The position numbers were made by a program, and so were the translations under genes. A DNA stretch of 64,000 bases. Origin: Fragilaria crotonensis. Lineage: Eukaryota > Bacillariophyta > Fragilariophyceae > Fragilariales > Fragilariaceae. Within the stretch, counting starts at the first letter, position 1, and every line of letters begins with the position of its first letter. The stretch spans positions 26,794 through 90,793 of the forward strand of contig JAKSYS010000193.1 in assembly GCA_022925895.1 (NCBI GenBank), written 5' to 3'. Below the pieces are notes generated by a model that was not told where the DNA came from, did no database searches, and saw only the letters and a program-made list of their open reading frames with translations. Of the stretch, positions 10,443-22,865 are shown piece by piece.

Positions 10443-13400
10443 CATAATAATAATAACTGAACTAATTATCGGGTTAGCACCATTTTTGAGCCGTTAGACT
10501 CAAAACGTGTACCCCATTGTGGCGAGTTTCCTCGCGAGAATTTTTATTCTAGTTGAGAACGTGCGGACTCACTCTTTTTTCCGGAAAAATGATGTACTAA
10601 TGCGCGTCTGTTTTGCAGATTCACTGCAATATTCCTTACATGACTGTTTCACTCGCCGTAGCCACCGACGTCTCGTAGATGCTGGGCCGTTAATTAACTT
10701 TTCCAAGGATCTTTCGCAATAATGTTGATCTTTGGCGCAAAGTAGATGATGATTGTTGTGGTAATGCTTTACCTCCGCGATCTCCTGTGACCTGACTTCC
10801 TTCATACTGGTGTCGCCGCTTTTGTGTAGTGTCTCGTTTCGAGAGGTCCATATGCGCGTCGTGTGATTATAAATCTCAGATATACAGCATTTCATGGTCT
10901 GTTCACCCTTGTCAACGTCAGCTTTGTGATCCACCTTCATTGACAGCATGGATAGTTCCATCCATTTTTTGGTCATAAAACCTTTTGTAGCCTGTTCCCA
11001 CCCGATAGAGGATTGTGAGTCCAATGCCATTTGTATCGGTTGGTGGAGATGAGACGGGTAGTGAGATATGTCCAGTGAGAATGTTTTGTTGTGTTGCAGT
11101 GACCAATGGTGTATACCCTGTACAAGAAGATGTCGAGCGGGATGCGCTTTTGACTGGCATACTGATATTTGTAACTGTTCCAGACTCCGTAACATTTCTC
11201 GGTTACTCCTGCACGTTAACAGATGTTTAGACGTCTCCTGTGACTGCATGCAACACGGACACAGGCCGAGTGCTGTGTCCTTGACTAAAGACTGCTGAAG
11301 CCGTCGTGCTCCCAGTTGGAGTTGTCCGTGAACCATCTTCATGTGTGTGACTTGTTTTTGGGGTTGCAGCCGGCGGAAATGTTTTCCAAATAGCCAAAAG
11401 TCAACCGATTCCCATACTTGATCAGTCCAGCCTTGTTTTTCCTGAATATATTGCCGGAGATGATAACCATTAATGTGGTACCTGATACACTCGTCGTATT
11501 GGCTTGTCAGTCGGGTCCCGTTGTGCGTGATTGAGACCTGTTGCTCCGGAATATTGTCCACTTGGGGTGCTGAGGAGTGGAGCCGACCGCGGAGTCTATA
11601 CCGAGTGGCAAGAAAATCTGCGTCGATATTCAACCGAGCAGATCGTGGAAAGTTGTTCATATGATCGGAGTGAGTCTTGATGACCTTTGACCCATTCGGA
11701 TCTAAATGGCCTTCCGAGCTTATGTTTTAACCCAGAGATAAGTGACAGCAGGTCGTGATCATTTGGCAACTTGATTCGTCGAGAGTTCCATCGAGAATGC
11801 TTGGTAATACGAGTGATTGCAGAACGACTGTCGGTGTACCAACGGAAGGTGCTCCGATGTCGAAGGCCCCAAAACCGAGACAAACTGACCACCAGAAGTA
11901 GCGCAGATGCACATCCACATAATTCGCTGCGTGTGGAGGAAGACGTGTCGTATGGCCCGTCAACCGGACCTGCACATTTTTTTACAACACCTGCTTCTTA
12001 CTTGCCAATACCCAGCCGAAGGTCCCGGATGTCCCTTGAAGTCCGCTGTATGATGCCACATAGAGGCGGGCTTTTGATCGGAAGGCTCGCCTGTAATGTT
12101 GTCGCTCACTTGTTCGAGATCAGTGAGCATACGACGTTGGGGTTTGGGTAGTGATCGTACGTACTCATAAGGTTTGGATATTCCGTAGCTAGTGCTAGTT
12201 TTGTGTTGATTGGTGGATGTAGTGCTGACGGAGCTTTAATATCTGGTGGATCTTTGAGATAAGGTATATACCGTAGAAAGGATGATTGTATGTATCTCTT
12301 CCATAATCGCCGTTCCGATGCTGTGAGAAATTCCTGTCGTGGGCATCGAGGGTCATCGGTCCATGTGTCTGGGCGTGTCGCGTCAATGTACTCTAGCGTG
12401 TTAGGCTTCGCCCGATTTACCATATCCGATATCCGTAGAACCTGTAAATGCATGCGAACATAATTGATGTCGCGCTGTTGACACTCTGTGTACCTTGATA
12501 AGTGTTGCTGCTGCATGATATATTGATCATGTTTTACCGTTAATTGCGGCATGTACTCCTCGGTCAGTTTGATTGTAATGTTGTGGCGGGACTTAATTGA
12601 CGAAGCGAAAGAACCCATGTCGGTGTCAAGTGTGGAATGTATTGATTCGGAAATTCGAGCAATGGGTTTCCAATTCCTGCTTCGAGCTGTGAGTATTGTA
12701 AATTTATTCGGAGCAGATTTCCAGTCTCTGAGTCACTATAGATGGCGTTGCGGAAAAATTTTATTGCTTCCACTCCTACCTCCGTGCGAAGATCATACAA
12801 TCCCAGTCCTCCAAGTTCTATTGGGCCGTGACGTATTGATGTGGGTATCGTAGACAAGACGTGGAGTCTTTGAAGCATGACCTGAATTACCCGACTCTGA
12901 ACTTATTGTAGATCCTCTTCGTTCACAGCGATTGTTGGGAGGCTGTATCGCATTGACGGAATATATATTGAGCGATGGAAACTTTGTATATCTGTAGCCG
13001 TTAATCTGGGAGACGCTAACCTCATCGCCTAGTTGTCCGCTTTCTTTTGTAGAACTTGAAGATGATCTGTGAAGTCCCCTATCGGATTTAGATGGACTCC
13101 CAGCATCCTTACGGAATCCTGTGGTTTTGTTCTTCTATGATTGTCCGTGATGGTGTTGAGCCTTGCTGTAGTGTTATCTGTCTGTCTTTGGGTTGTGCTT
13201 GTTGCAAAGAAGGCCGACCATTTTTCAATTCCCAGAACATCGCATACCATGAGCATTTTGAGAGATTCAGTTTACCGCCCGACAGGTAAAGTATGTGTTC
13301 CCATGTTTGAGCGATAGTTTGAAGTCTCGTAGTAAGTTCGTCCAGAGACAATTGTCCGGATGGAGATGTCAGACCAAGAGATGTGTCGTCCACAAACGCG

Positions 13401-13745
13401 TCCACCAATCGACTATGTGATCGGCCGTGAAGGATTCGAATGTCATTCTTTCTGGAACCAATTTTTCCAATGTGTTTAGCATGACCATTGTCAAGGTGAG
13501 CCAAACGGAGGGCGATGCACCGCCTCCCTGTCCAATCCCAAACAGTGGCTCGAGTGCGGTACCCTGATAATTTCCTTCTGAGACCCCGTGCGTTGTCTTT
13601 ACTGTATACTGCATTGATCGGAGAACGTCAGATTGAATTTTTATTGCGTTCGTTGGCATGCCGCACCGTCGAGCACGCAAAGACTTACATTGCGATACAA
13701 TATGCTCATTGAAGGTGTTGGATTCAACCCTGGAATATTTGACGC
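10443..13745 (-). mobile_element. 5'-truncated, degenerate LINE (no endonuclease part)
   Basis: A minus-strand LINE remnant. Its 3' end is a short (TTA)n tail at about 10443-10458, preceded by about 100 bp of untranslated sequence. Recognisable protein homology starts at about 13745 inside the RT palm, so the 5' portion (ORF1, endonuclease, RT fingers) is missing. That fits the 5' truncation usual for LINE insertions. I could not define target-site duplications. Confidence 0.7.
10569..13740 (-). pseudogene. LINE reverse transcriptase–RNase H, multiply frameshifted
   Basis: From high to low coordinate: RT palm with GIGQGGGASPSVW (13890-13369 frame); catalytic FVDD box in VDAFVDDTSLGLT and the GGKLNLSKCSW motif (13504-13109); RT C-terminal part with GPIELGGLGLYDL (12878-12564); connector (12618-12106); RNase H with WYTDSRSAI and the WVKGHQD motif (11892-11596); and a long C-terminal domain of 363 codons (11660-10569) with a CPCC...H...C zinc-finger-like cluster. 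At least five frame changes separate these parts. The family resembles the LINEs at 50.3-58.4 and 59.9-64 kb (same GxGQG and LSKC motifs). Confidence 0.75.
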
Positions 13746-14766
13746 ACCAACAATTCCAATAGCAGCTCATGTTTACAGGGTAACAACAACGGAGAAAGCA
13801 CAGGCAGATCAAATGCTTAAGAGTGGGAAAGCCTTCTTGGCGTGAAACTACTGCGCTTTGCAAGTTGGCAATGCAGCAGGCAGGTGTCACAATACGAGCT
13901 CAAAGGCAGCAACTGCAACTGAACAAAATTGCAAAGGCAAACACTTCAAACAAATAGAATATGGCACAGCCAGTTGAAGTCATTGGAAAAGCACAGGAAA
14001 CATGTGCAAAACACAAATTCAATGTACGAAGGTAACTTCCAGTGAAGGATTGGTCACATAGTCCGCTGGGTGCTCCCCGCTGAGGCACAGATGCCCTTTC
14101 TCTTGAAAGATATGAAGAAACAAGATCAAATTCTTGCAAAACATGCATCATTGCCCAATAATCGGACCACATCTCATTCTTTGTATAGAGGTGGTCCCTG
14201 CTATCCCACCAATAAAGCATAAAAATGGGTGTCACAGAAACCAATGATTGTCAAGCAATGGACTAGATTGTTAGCTTGAAACCGCTCTCAAATGAGAATT
14301 ATTCGCATCCGCTTTACCTTCAAGTCGGAAGTCCCACAAAAGTTCTAATTCGAGCATTATTGGGAAATTCAAGGGATTAAAAACTGAGATATCACATATC
14401 TTACAATGCAGCCTTGTAGCTGACTCACTCTTTATTGACATCTTTGATGAAAGGGATTTGATTCGCTACACTACTGACTCCTGTGTCAAGATACTACTGT
14501 GTTAAGGAAATCTTGGGGGGGGGGGGGGTTTGAATTGACTTATCATTTTACATGTTTACGTCTTCCGGCACGATCAGAAGTGCCAGTTTTTGCGGTTCAT
14601 AGACGACCTGCAGCCGGCAAGCGCTATTGCTAGGGGTTCATGCCTTGGAGCTTCTGCCATACATCCTCCAGATTCGAGTCGCCGAAGGGGGACCCCGTGT
14701 ATAGATTTGTTGACACTCTCTATCTACAGAGTCAAGGGACTGGTTTCGACTTGAAGTAAAACCCAA
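13746..14766. other. Intergenic with a poly-G run, no gene seen
   Basis: No coding frame I can support. A run of 14 G residues lies at 14515-14528, a likely site of polymerase slippage and of assembly uncertainty. Confidence 0.45.
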
Positions 14767-15048
14767 TCAACATTCCACGACCCTTGCAAATTGCTTGGAT
14801 GTAATGAGCTTTTGCACTTCGAGCAAACGAGAAAGTGTCACTGGGTTGCTTCCACCTTCTGATACTATAAACAAGAATCGGCGTACGTCTCCATACCCGG
14901 TGGGGCCTTGCTTGCTTCGAAAAATATGCTGGTTTGCCGTTTCCTTTGTGGACATATTCTTCCCGATACTCCTCAAAAAGTCATCGAATGAGCTCTCCTT
15001 GACCGTGGTACGAAGCCGCACTGCTGCCAGAACGGTTTTCGGCACCAC
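14767..15048 (-). CDS. Short hypothetical protein, weak
   Basis: A 93-codon minus-strand frame with ordinary composition (mixed charged residues, hydrophobic stretch RRFLFIVSEGG) and no domain I recognise. It is not preceded by a clear gene, and both strands are open here: a 176-codon plus-strand frame at 14795-15325 overlaps it. It could be an exon fragment or chance. Confidence 0.2.
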   Translation of the reverse strand: MVPKTVLAAVRLRTTVKESSFDDFLRSIGKNMSTKETANQHIFRSKQGPTGYGDVRRFLFIVSEGGSNPVTLSRLLEVQKLITSKQFARVVEC

Positions 15049-15346
15049 ATCCCGCGCACTTCATTGGTATTTCAGTGGTACTCCGAGTATCTTGAGCCCT
15101 ACAGCAACTTGGACTACCACAGTTCTAGACACAGTACTATTCTGCTCTTTGAACACTAATGACGATTATACCCTTAACGTTGAGGTGCACAGCGGCGGCA
15201 CTTTAAACATATTTCCGTTTTTATTGATTGTAAACGATGATGTTTCCTACGTTATCATCAACATCAAAACTTGTCTCCGTAACCGCCAGACAATCCTCTA
15301 CACTTGGGTGTCTAAAGTGTTGTAATGGGCTAGTGAAATTGTCAAG

Positions 15347-17022
15347 TCAACGATGACTGAGATTGCGACAAAGCTCATCGAAGATCGACACAAACTCACG
15401 ATTTCGAAATCGAGTCACTACATTACCCCGCAATTTCCCCAACTCGACCGTGATGGAGTCGACGTTTGCTTGCCGGACTCTTGGCTCAATGCGTGCATCC
15501 AGGAAAGCCAGGGCGTTGATAAGCTCAATCAAAACTTGAGTCAAGGGTAGAAGCTCTTGAAATGCGGCAGCGGCGGCATCGCATCGTCTCGTAAACTCGG
15601 CTCGATTGCTTTCTTCTTCGTCATCGGTGTCATTATCGATGACGTCGGCATCCTCCATAGTCAGATTTGGCTGGGCCACAAGGTCGATATACACAACCTT
15701 CGCCAGATCCCTTGCACAGGTTTCTGTGATGAGTGGGTATTGCCGTATCACATTCGCATCTTGAACGAGGACGATGGCTGCAAAGACACCAGCCCAATTC
15801 CCAATCGGACGGTCAGGATCGTTGCGAGGGTTGATGGAGTAATTATTCTCCAACCACTGCATTGCACGAACACATCACCTCGCCTTATTTCGTCCAGCAT
15901 GTCGCCGTTGATTGATCGAAGAGCGAAGTGCGGTTGTTCTTGATTCCGGAAATGTTCTCGAAGGCCATTTTCCCAAGGATTATTCTCGTCAAGAAAACCA
16001 AAGTGAAGAAAGTCAGTTTCATGGAGAGTTTGCATGGCCTGGCATAGATAGTCGGCGATCTCCTGCAGCTGTCTTTCAATCACTTGGTTCTGTAATGCGA
16101 TCGGGTGTGATGCAAGATCATGTACGAGCTCGTCTATGAGCTCGTCCACCATGTTTGAGTAGAATACGATACAAGAGCAATCCGAACCTGAACCGTCGGG
16201 GGATGGATGTCGGCATTCGTAGAAGGAACACAGCACATCTGAGTACGGGCAGTGCATTTCCTCCAACAAACCTTGAAGCCTGTTCATAAGCAGTACTGTG
16301 TCGGCCAATGGAAAACCCTCAACCTGGTGGCGATTTGCCCCTTGAACATTGTTGTCATGAATGGATCGCCTGATGATTTCGTACGCTTCCGGTGGCCATG
16401 TCTGATCTGCTTGGTTCAAGAGCGCTTCAATTTGCTCGTTTGCCGCCGCTTCTGAAGCTACATCCCATGAGATGATAGGACCAGCTCTCTCTCCACTGGC
16501 GTCCGTGAAAGGAATCGTAAGCACATGTGCGTTCCATCTGTACAACCTTGACATGCGTCTTTCTGTAGCGAGGGCCTCGTGGTGCAGGTCGATCTCTGTC
16601 GTTATGCCGAGGAAGCAGTCCCAACACAGAAATAGTCCAAAGTGTGGACTGGGAGTTGTTACTGCTGACATGCATGCCCGAGATTCGCACCTTGTCCCGT
16701 TGACGAGGCGCAAGAGGCGAAGAGGCGATGGAAGGTGAATAGAAGCGTCGCTCGGGGCGTTATTAGTCGAAGGGAGAGCCCTTTCAAGGACTTGAATTGC
16801 TGTTCTCTTCGCCTGTCCCCCACTCTGCAAAGCACTGGTCACAACATGATCATGATTGATGCGAGTACCCTGACTGTAACGTCTGCAACACATAGACAAG
16901 TGGAGAAGGCCTCTAGGATTGATGAAGGAAAGAACGATCGCAAACATACCAGGTTCCAACAAATCTAGCAGCACACTGTCACTTTGCCGTTCTCCGTCAT
17001 CGACGTTTCTGTTTGAGAGCAT
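15347..17022 (-). pseudogene. F-box-like protein, copy 2, one frame change
   Basis: ATG at 17022. The N-terminal 424-codon frame (to 15748) starts with an F-box-like pattern (LEPGMFAIVLSFINP), then cysteine pairs (CESRAC, CWDC) and a helical middle region. Near 15870 the frame must change to the 171-codon frame 15862-15347, which continues as a colinear acidic and helical C-terminus. A two-base GT duplication in GATGTGTTCG would explain the break, and no sensible GT-AG intron fits the spot. The combined product would be about 560 residues. It is a paralogue of the gene at 1-841, same strand, about 16 kb away. A role as a ubiquitin-ligase adaptor is inferred only from the F-box-like pattern. 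Confidence 0.55.
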
Positions 17023-17562
17023 CTGTGCGGTGTAACAGCAAGGCGCGCAGCTCCAATTTTAGATGTTAGTGAGAATGCGGTGATGCCTATACTCTGATTC
17101 CAGGACGTGACCGGGCGTACTCAGAATGTGCTTCCTCTTATGTTGTTCGAGTATTACTAGTACAGGACGACGTCAGGAGCGATTCCAAAAAAATACTTAT
17201 AACTCAACTGATGCACTCGGGTATAAGGACAAGGTCTACAGTACGACGATGGCAACAATCAGCGCACGGTCAACCGGGACTACAGCATGAATACCGCATT
17301 ATGAAATTATAGTAACGGTCACACACGAAAGAGTCCAGAGTACGGTACCACAGTACGAACGAAGTATGAACACGACGGAAACGGAGCCGGATGTACAGAG
17401 AATGCGAACGAGTGGATGCAAATGCATCACGTGGAAACGGTACCGGGAAGACGCCTAGAAGCGACCGATGGAACGGCAACTGTCATCGACACTTTAAGTT
17501 CAATTGGATTTATCGTGCCTCTCTCGAGACTATAGTGATTAACACTTCTAAAATACTATTCA
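17023..17562. other. Intergenic between F-box-like gene and DIRS-like element
   Basis: The leftmost hundred bases resemble the 5' flank of F-box-like copy 1. The remainder probably includes the left end of the DIRS-like element, but I could not find its terminal repeat. Confidence 0.4.
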
Positions 17563-19779
17563 ATGGCCCCAGTAACCTACGGAACGTGGTCCGCGTACTA
17601 CGAACGCAACAGGGAAGACAATGGCGCCATCCAGCGCCTCTTTCGGACGAATATGACGTCCTTTAGGGTCATGACCGAAAATCACCTCGATAACGCAGTC
17701 CGTCTCACCGAGACTATCGCCGGCAGCAACTTCGGTAACATGTTCTTAGTCCCCGGACTCAACGGCCGTATGCAAGTCCTCCACCACGGATTCACGCACG
17801 CCGGAGAACTGGGAGGCTCGGCAGACATTTTAGCCGTTAACGGAAACTTAAGCGAGGCAGCCATCAAAGTCATCCCTAAGGAAACAGCTGTCCAAGTCCT
17901 AGGTAACAACACCGGGCGTCGCTCCGGAACCGAATGTCCAACGTTGGAAAGTATCCTAACTGTGAACACTGCAGGAGAATTCACGGCCCTCGCCCCAAAC
18001 GGAAATGTCATTCTCAAATTGAAACCAAATCACCTTTTATCGGGCCCGAAATTTTCGAACTTGCAAAGGAGCAAAACAGATCAGATCAAGTGACCTTGCC
18101 ATGCTCATTATCGAAAGTTCAAGGCCGACGACGATGACGACGACCAGGTGAACACAGCGCGACTTGACGAAGCGGGGAAAATGAACTACTCCTCGCTTTT
18201 CTCTGGGCCTCAGCCAAAGACCTTCTCGTCCCCATCACCCTAGGAGAACCGGATGAGAGCGCAGTACTCAATAACCTACACAAGAGACTCAAAGAAAACC
18301 TGATCGAAAACAACGACCTCGCCCCCAGCGCGGGGTCGTCGGTGGGACAGGGACGAGGATTTATGGACGACGACGAGGAAGTCGAAGATACCCATACCGA
18401 TACCCAAACGATGGACGGAGACGAGTCGACAGCCTCCTCCATCAGACGACCAGGTGTCAGAGAAACGCCCGACCGATTTCGAGAACTCACCCTTACGACA
18501 GCGGGTATTGTTGAGGTCATGAAATCGGTCGAAATGGCACGACAGGCGGAGAGGAGGTCCGATGCGCAGGACCGTTCCCTCCTCAAGCACCTCGGCCGGA
18601 AACAGAGGGGGCTTTTCCTGGCATTGAGTACGCCGGACCTGGGCGTCGAACCAGAACTCTCCGAGTTCATGGAGCTTCTCGTGCAAGAGAAATCAGCAAC
18701 GAGAGCCCTCCAACTTATCATCAGCGAGTCCAAGGACTGGGAAGGAACGTTCTCAGCGGGGGGATTCCACCGGTTCCTATCCACGGGATTCATCGCCCAG
18801 GAAAAGAACAGGGCAAACCCGGGAGGGTTCAATCTGTTCATCTTCCATCCCAGAACGATCGACGTCGGGGGATCGGCATTCGACGCGGGACGAGCACGCC
18901 TTCGGGACCTCTTTGACGCCGACGTCGATGAGGAAACCATAAACCACTACTCCAAGCAAGGACTCTACGCAGCAAGCAACCACCATGACCTTAAGATCCA
19001 GCTCCAAACGGCCCTGGACATGCTGGAGCTCCTCCTGGGACCAGGGTCCATCGCGACCGCCGGACTCACGTATGTACTCGAAACGAGCCGATGGCGCAGA
19101 ATGTCGATTCTGTTCCACGAACGCTTCAAGAACGAGTCGCACTTTGGCCCCAAGATTCTGTACTGCCTCGATAGAAATCTACAACAGTTCTTCCAGCAAA
19201 TGGAGAACCGGGACCAACGAGATGGGGAATTATCCCCGACCTTCCTTCGCGACAAGGCGATGGATCTCCTCAACCTGATCGACGGGGGATACGACGTGAC
19301 GGTACGACTCCCAACAGCGCTCCAACCACCCCCCCCCTACACCGGCGGCCCAAGCCAATACGGGGCTGGCGGCACCACCACTCGCAATCACGGACGTTGG
19401 AGGACCGCCAAAGAAGAAAGGAAAGAAAACGAATGGAGCGCCGGGACCAATCGGGGAACCAGGAAGCGCAATCGTCCAGAACCCGGCGCCCCACCAGGCA
19501 TGGCAGCTCCCTGAGGGAACACGTTACGCAGAGTACTTTCAGGGACGAGCCCAAAGCACCAAGAACTGGCCAGTGGTCCCCGACGACCGACTCGGATCAC
19601 GATCCCCAGCACCCCTGTGCATTCGCTTTCAGGCGACGTCGGCATGCCGAAGGAACTGCCGCCTGGCACACGTCTCGCGAGCATCCCTAGAAGCGGGCGC
19701 ACGACGCATCGCGGACGAAAAGTTTGTCGCAGCCTACGCCGCCACACCCACGGCGTCCACCGCACTTGTCGTTACATGA
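17563..19779 (+). pseudogene. DIRS-like gag protein with frame changes
   Basis: Starts at ATG 17563 (MAPVTYGTW). The first frame runs to 18093, then coding-like sequence moves through other frames (an example is a shift in the GGGGAAAA run near 18176) into the 18342-19514 frame. That frame holds a long helical gag-like region and a Pro/Arg-rich tail. Another shift near 19510 leads to a cysteine/histidine cluster (CIRFQATSACRRNCRLAH) at about 19617-19670, the zinc-knuckle-like end seen in DIRS gag proteins. Expected role: packaging of element RNA. As written it would not make one continuous protein. Confidence 0.6.
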
Positions 19780-20572
19780 AGGGGGGGGTCGCGACACGAA
19801 CCCGATCACCGAGTTCGACGCCGCGAAAACCCACCACCTCCCCCAACCGCCTCCACCGATTCAATGGCCAACACAAAGAGAGAGCAAGAACAACAACAAC
19901 AGCGTCACAAGAGGCAGAGGAAAAAGGACCCACGCGTCCTAGTCGAACCAGAAACCATGAGTCGAGGGAGGATCACAGCCGAAACAGCCGAAAAACCATC
20001 CGAAAACTCACGGGAAACCGAAAGGAGACAGCAACCGCAACGAGGAACCGCGGGATCAGCAAAAGCAACAACGACAAGAACAGCAACCTCCCCTCCCACA
20101 CCTGGGCTGGAGATGTGGATCCGGCGACCGCCCGACCGGGCGGAGCTAACCACCGTGACCCCCGTGACGATGACCGGCCCGACCAGGCTGGGAACGACAA
20201 GTTCCCGGACCCAACCAACCAGTCCCCCCGTCACGAACCGCGCCCTCCTCACCCAAAACTGCCCGACGACCGAGCACAGTAAGGGGCAAGAAACTGAGAG
20301 CGTCCCCAACCGGGGACGCATCACTGGACCTCGCGATCGCATACCAAAACACGGAGGAGGCGACGAACCCCCCTAACGCGAGCGAGGCCCAGGCAGACTA
20401 CCCCAACGGACCCTCCACCGCAGGGGGAGGAACAGCACGTGCCAAACAGGGACCGTCGCATCTCCCAGAGCCGGGAACACCGTCCAAACGGACGCTCGCA
20501 GCAATTGAAAGGAATCACAAGCGCGTTCAGGCGGCCGACGCGGACGACGCGGCAACAATAGGTGAGTGGACA
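19780..20572 (+). other. Pro/Thr/Arg-rich linker of the DIRS-like element
   Basis: Very GC-rich, low-complexity stretch that is open in more than one frame. It probably encodes the disordered gag–pol linker, but I cannot choose a frame. Confidence 0.4.
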
Positions 20573-22850
20573 ATGGAGACAACGGAGACGAGTGTGACGT
20601 CGATGAACAAGGCCCCAGGTATCAAGCGTGAACAGGACCAGCCGCCAGAACCACATCCCAAACAAAGCTACCTCCCCAACGAGGCCAGCGCCTTCCTGCC
20701 AGAGCCCCTCAGGGGACCGGACGACACGTTTACCCCTCCACCATGGTTCCTGGCAGCCGTCAGGACCATCAGCGCAACACCAGTCGCGACCCCATCGCGA
20801 TCTCCGTTCCTCTTCGAAGTGACGACGGAGGCGGCCGCACACAACGGAGCCCTCCTCGCGGAAGCGGGTTTCGACTTAGGAGATTCCTGAGCAACTATCA
20901 GGATACCACCCTCGGCTACGGGTGCGAATTCCGCCCACCGAATCAGCTGGAGCCGCTCCTGCGACACCACCCCACTTCCAGAAACTCTCGGAACTTCTGA
21001 CCAACGGAATGTCCTACCACTTCAACACCGTGCTGACCCCCGAAGAAGAGAAGGCCGAACTTGATGCAATCCTTGCCAGGGGAAACCACAAGTCGGCGAC
21101 TGCCGATCTCAAACAAGTCTCCCTTCTCCTCGCCAAGGATGTCACCCACGGATTTTCGGTACCCATACCAATAGGCATAATTCACCAAATCCTGGGCGCG
21201 GCGGTCCAGCCGTTGGGAATGGCCACCCAACAGACCTTGGGAGACGACGGGAAACCGAAGGCGAAAAATCGCTTGACGCAAGACCTCACTTTCTCGTCGC
21301 AACCGCCCCCGGCACCGCCCCGATCCATCAACAGTCGAATCGACATGGAAGCCTACCCAGAAATGGTCTACGGATGGTGCCTCCCCCGGACGATCCACTT
21401 CATTGTCTCCCTGCGATGGCATCGGCCCCGTACGCGAGTACTCATCTCCAAGTACGACTACAGTGACGCCTACCGACGACTCGCCCACAGCGCGACAGCG
21501 GCACCCCAAACCATCGCTGTGCACGACGGGCTAGGGTACATCGCACTGCGCCTCACGTTCGGTGGATCAGCCAACCCGCCGACGTGGTGCATGGTATCAG
21601 AGATGGTGACTGACCTCGCAAACGAGATCTGCCAATGCGAGGAGTGGGACCCAACCACCCTGCACAGTCCAGCGCAACCGCTAAGCCCAGAACCTCGCTA
21701 CGCGAACGACCACACGGTCCCGGTAGCCCAAGCGTACCCGACGGCGGTTATAGCGCCCCCATCCTGAGGGGGAAAGTGGATGGGTTCATTGACGATCTCA
21801 TCCACGTCTTCTGGGACACGCCGAGTAATGTCAAACGACTCCCCCACGCCGTGCCGCTAGCGATGCATGTCACCAGCCGACCCCACGCGGGAGAGATCCG
21901 GGAACCCCTCCCACGGAGAGACATATTGTCGCTGCCCAAACTCAAAGCAGAAGGGGCACCCGCCGAGGTCCAAATCGTTCTGGGATGGACACTCAACACT
22001 CGAACGTTGACCATCGGATTGCCGACGGACAAGTTCACGGCGTGGGGGGCGGAACTCGATCGCATCAGCCGAGCCCGCCGGTGCACCTTCGGGGAGATGG
22101 AGTCACTCGCGGGAAGGTTAGGCCATGCGTCCTACGCCATCCCCCTGACCAGGCACTTCTTGGAACGAATCGACAAGATGGTCAGTGACGGGAACACCCG
22201 GAAGTCCACCAACCTGAACCTGACGGTCGAAGTGGTCGCCGACCTCCAACTGTGGAGGAAGTTCCTGTCAAGGCACACCGGGGAGTATCAATGAACCTGG
22301 TGACCATTCGCCAACCCACCAGACTCTGCTGGTCAGACGCGTGCCCCTTCGGGATGGGGGGGTACAGCCTTGTAACAGGGAAGGGATGGCGAGCGCGAAT
22401 CCCAAAAACGAGCATTATCTACGGACACCCCGGAATCAACAACCTGTTGGAATTCCTGGGTATGATCGTGAACGTATGGCTCGAATGCAGGAGCTGTAAC
22501 GACACCGAGGGTGAGGAATTCGCGTGTATCTTGGCACTGGGCGACAACACATCGGCCATCGGATGGCTGCACAAGACGGCAAACCTGGGGAGGAACCGCC
22601 AAGCCCACGCGGCCCATCTGGGAGCAGCGCGCCACCTGGCAAACGTTGTCTTGCAGTCCGACTGCTGCCTGGCATCTCAACACATACGGGAGTCCACAAC
22701 GTCGTCGCGGACCTGTTGTCGTACGTCGGGGACTGCAGGGAAACCTCACCCGATTGCCTCGGACGATCCCCCGGACGACATCCTCACTAACCGTTTCCAT
22801 TCTCAATTCCCCGAACAGATTCCCCACAACTTCGCCATCTGCCGCCTACC
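20573..22850 (+). pseudogene. DIRS-like reverse transcriptase and RNase H, frameshifted
   Basis: The N-terminal part at 20573-20890 shifts through 20743-21000 into the RT frame 20922-21767. That frame has the motifs RLTQDLTF, YPEMVYGWCLPR, KYDYSDAYRRLAHSA (first catalytic Asp) and RLTFGGSANPPTWC. The next frame (21635-22294) has the second catalytic box in DGFIDDLIH. RNase H follows in a third frame from about 22290, with WSDACPFGMGGY, NLLEF and GDNTSAIGWLHK supplying Asp, Glu and Asp. Roles are cDNA synthesis and RNA removal. All catalytic motifs survive although the frame changes at least four times. Confidence 0.75.
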
Positions 22851-22865
22851 GGACGACATCAACTG

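Noticed and set aside
14795-15325. 176-codon plus-strand frame
   Set aside because: It overlaps another open frame on the opposite strand, has no motif and no support from context.
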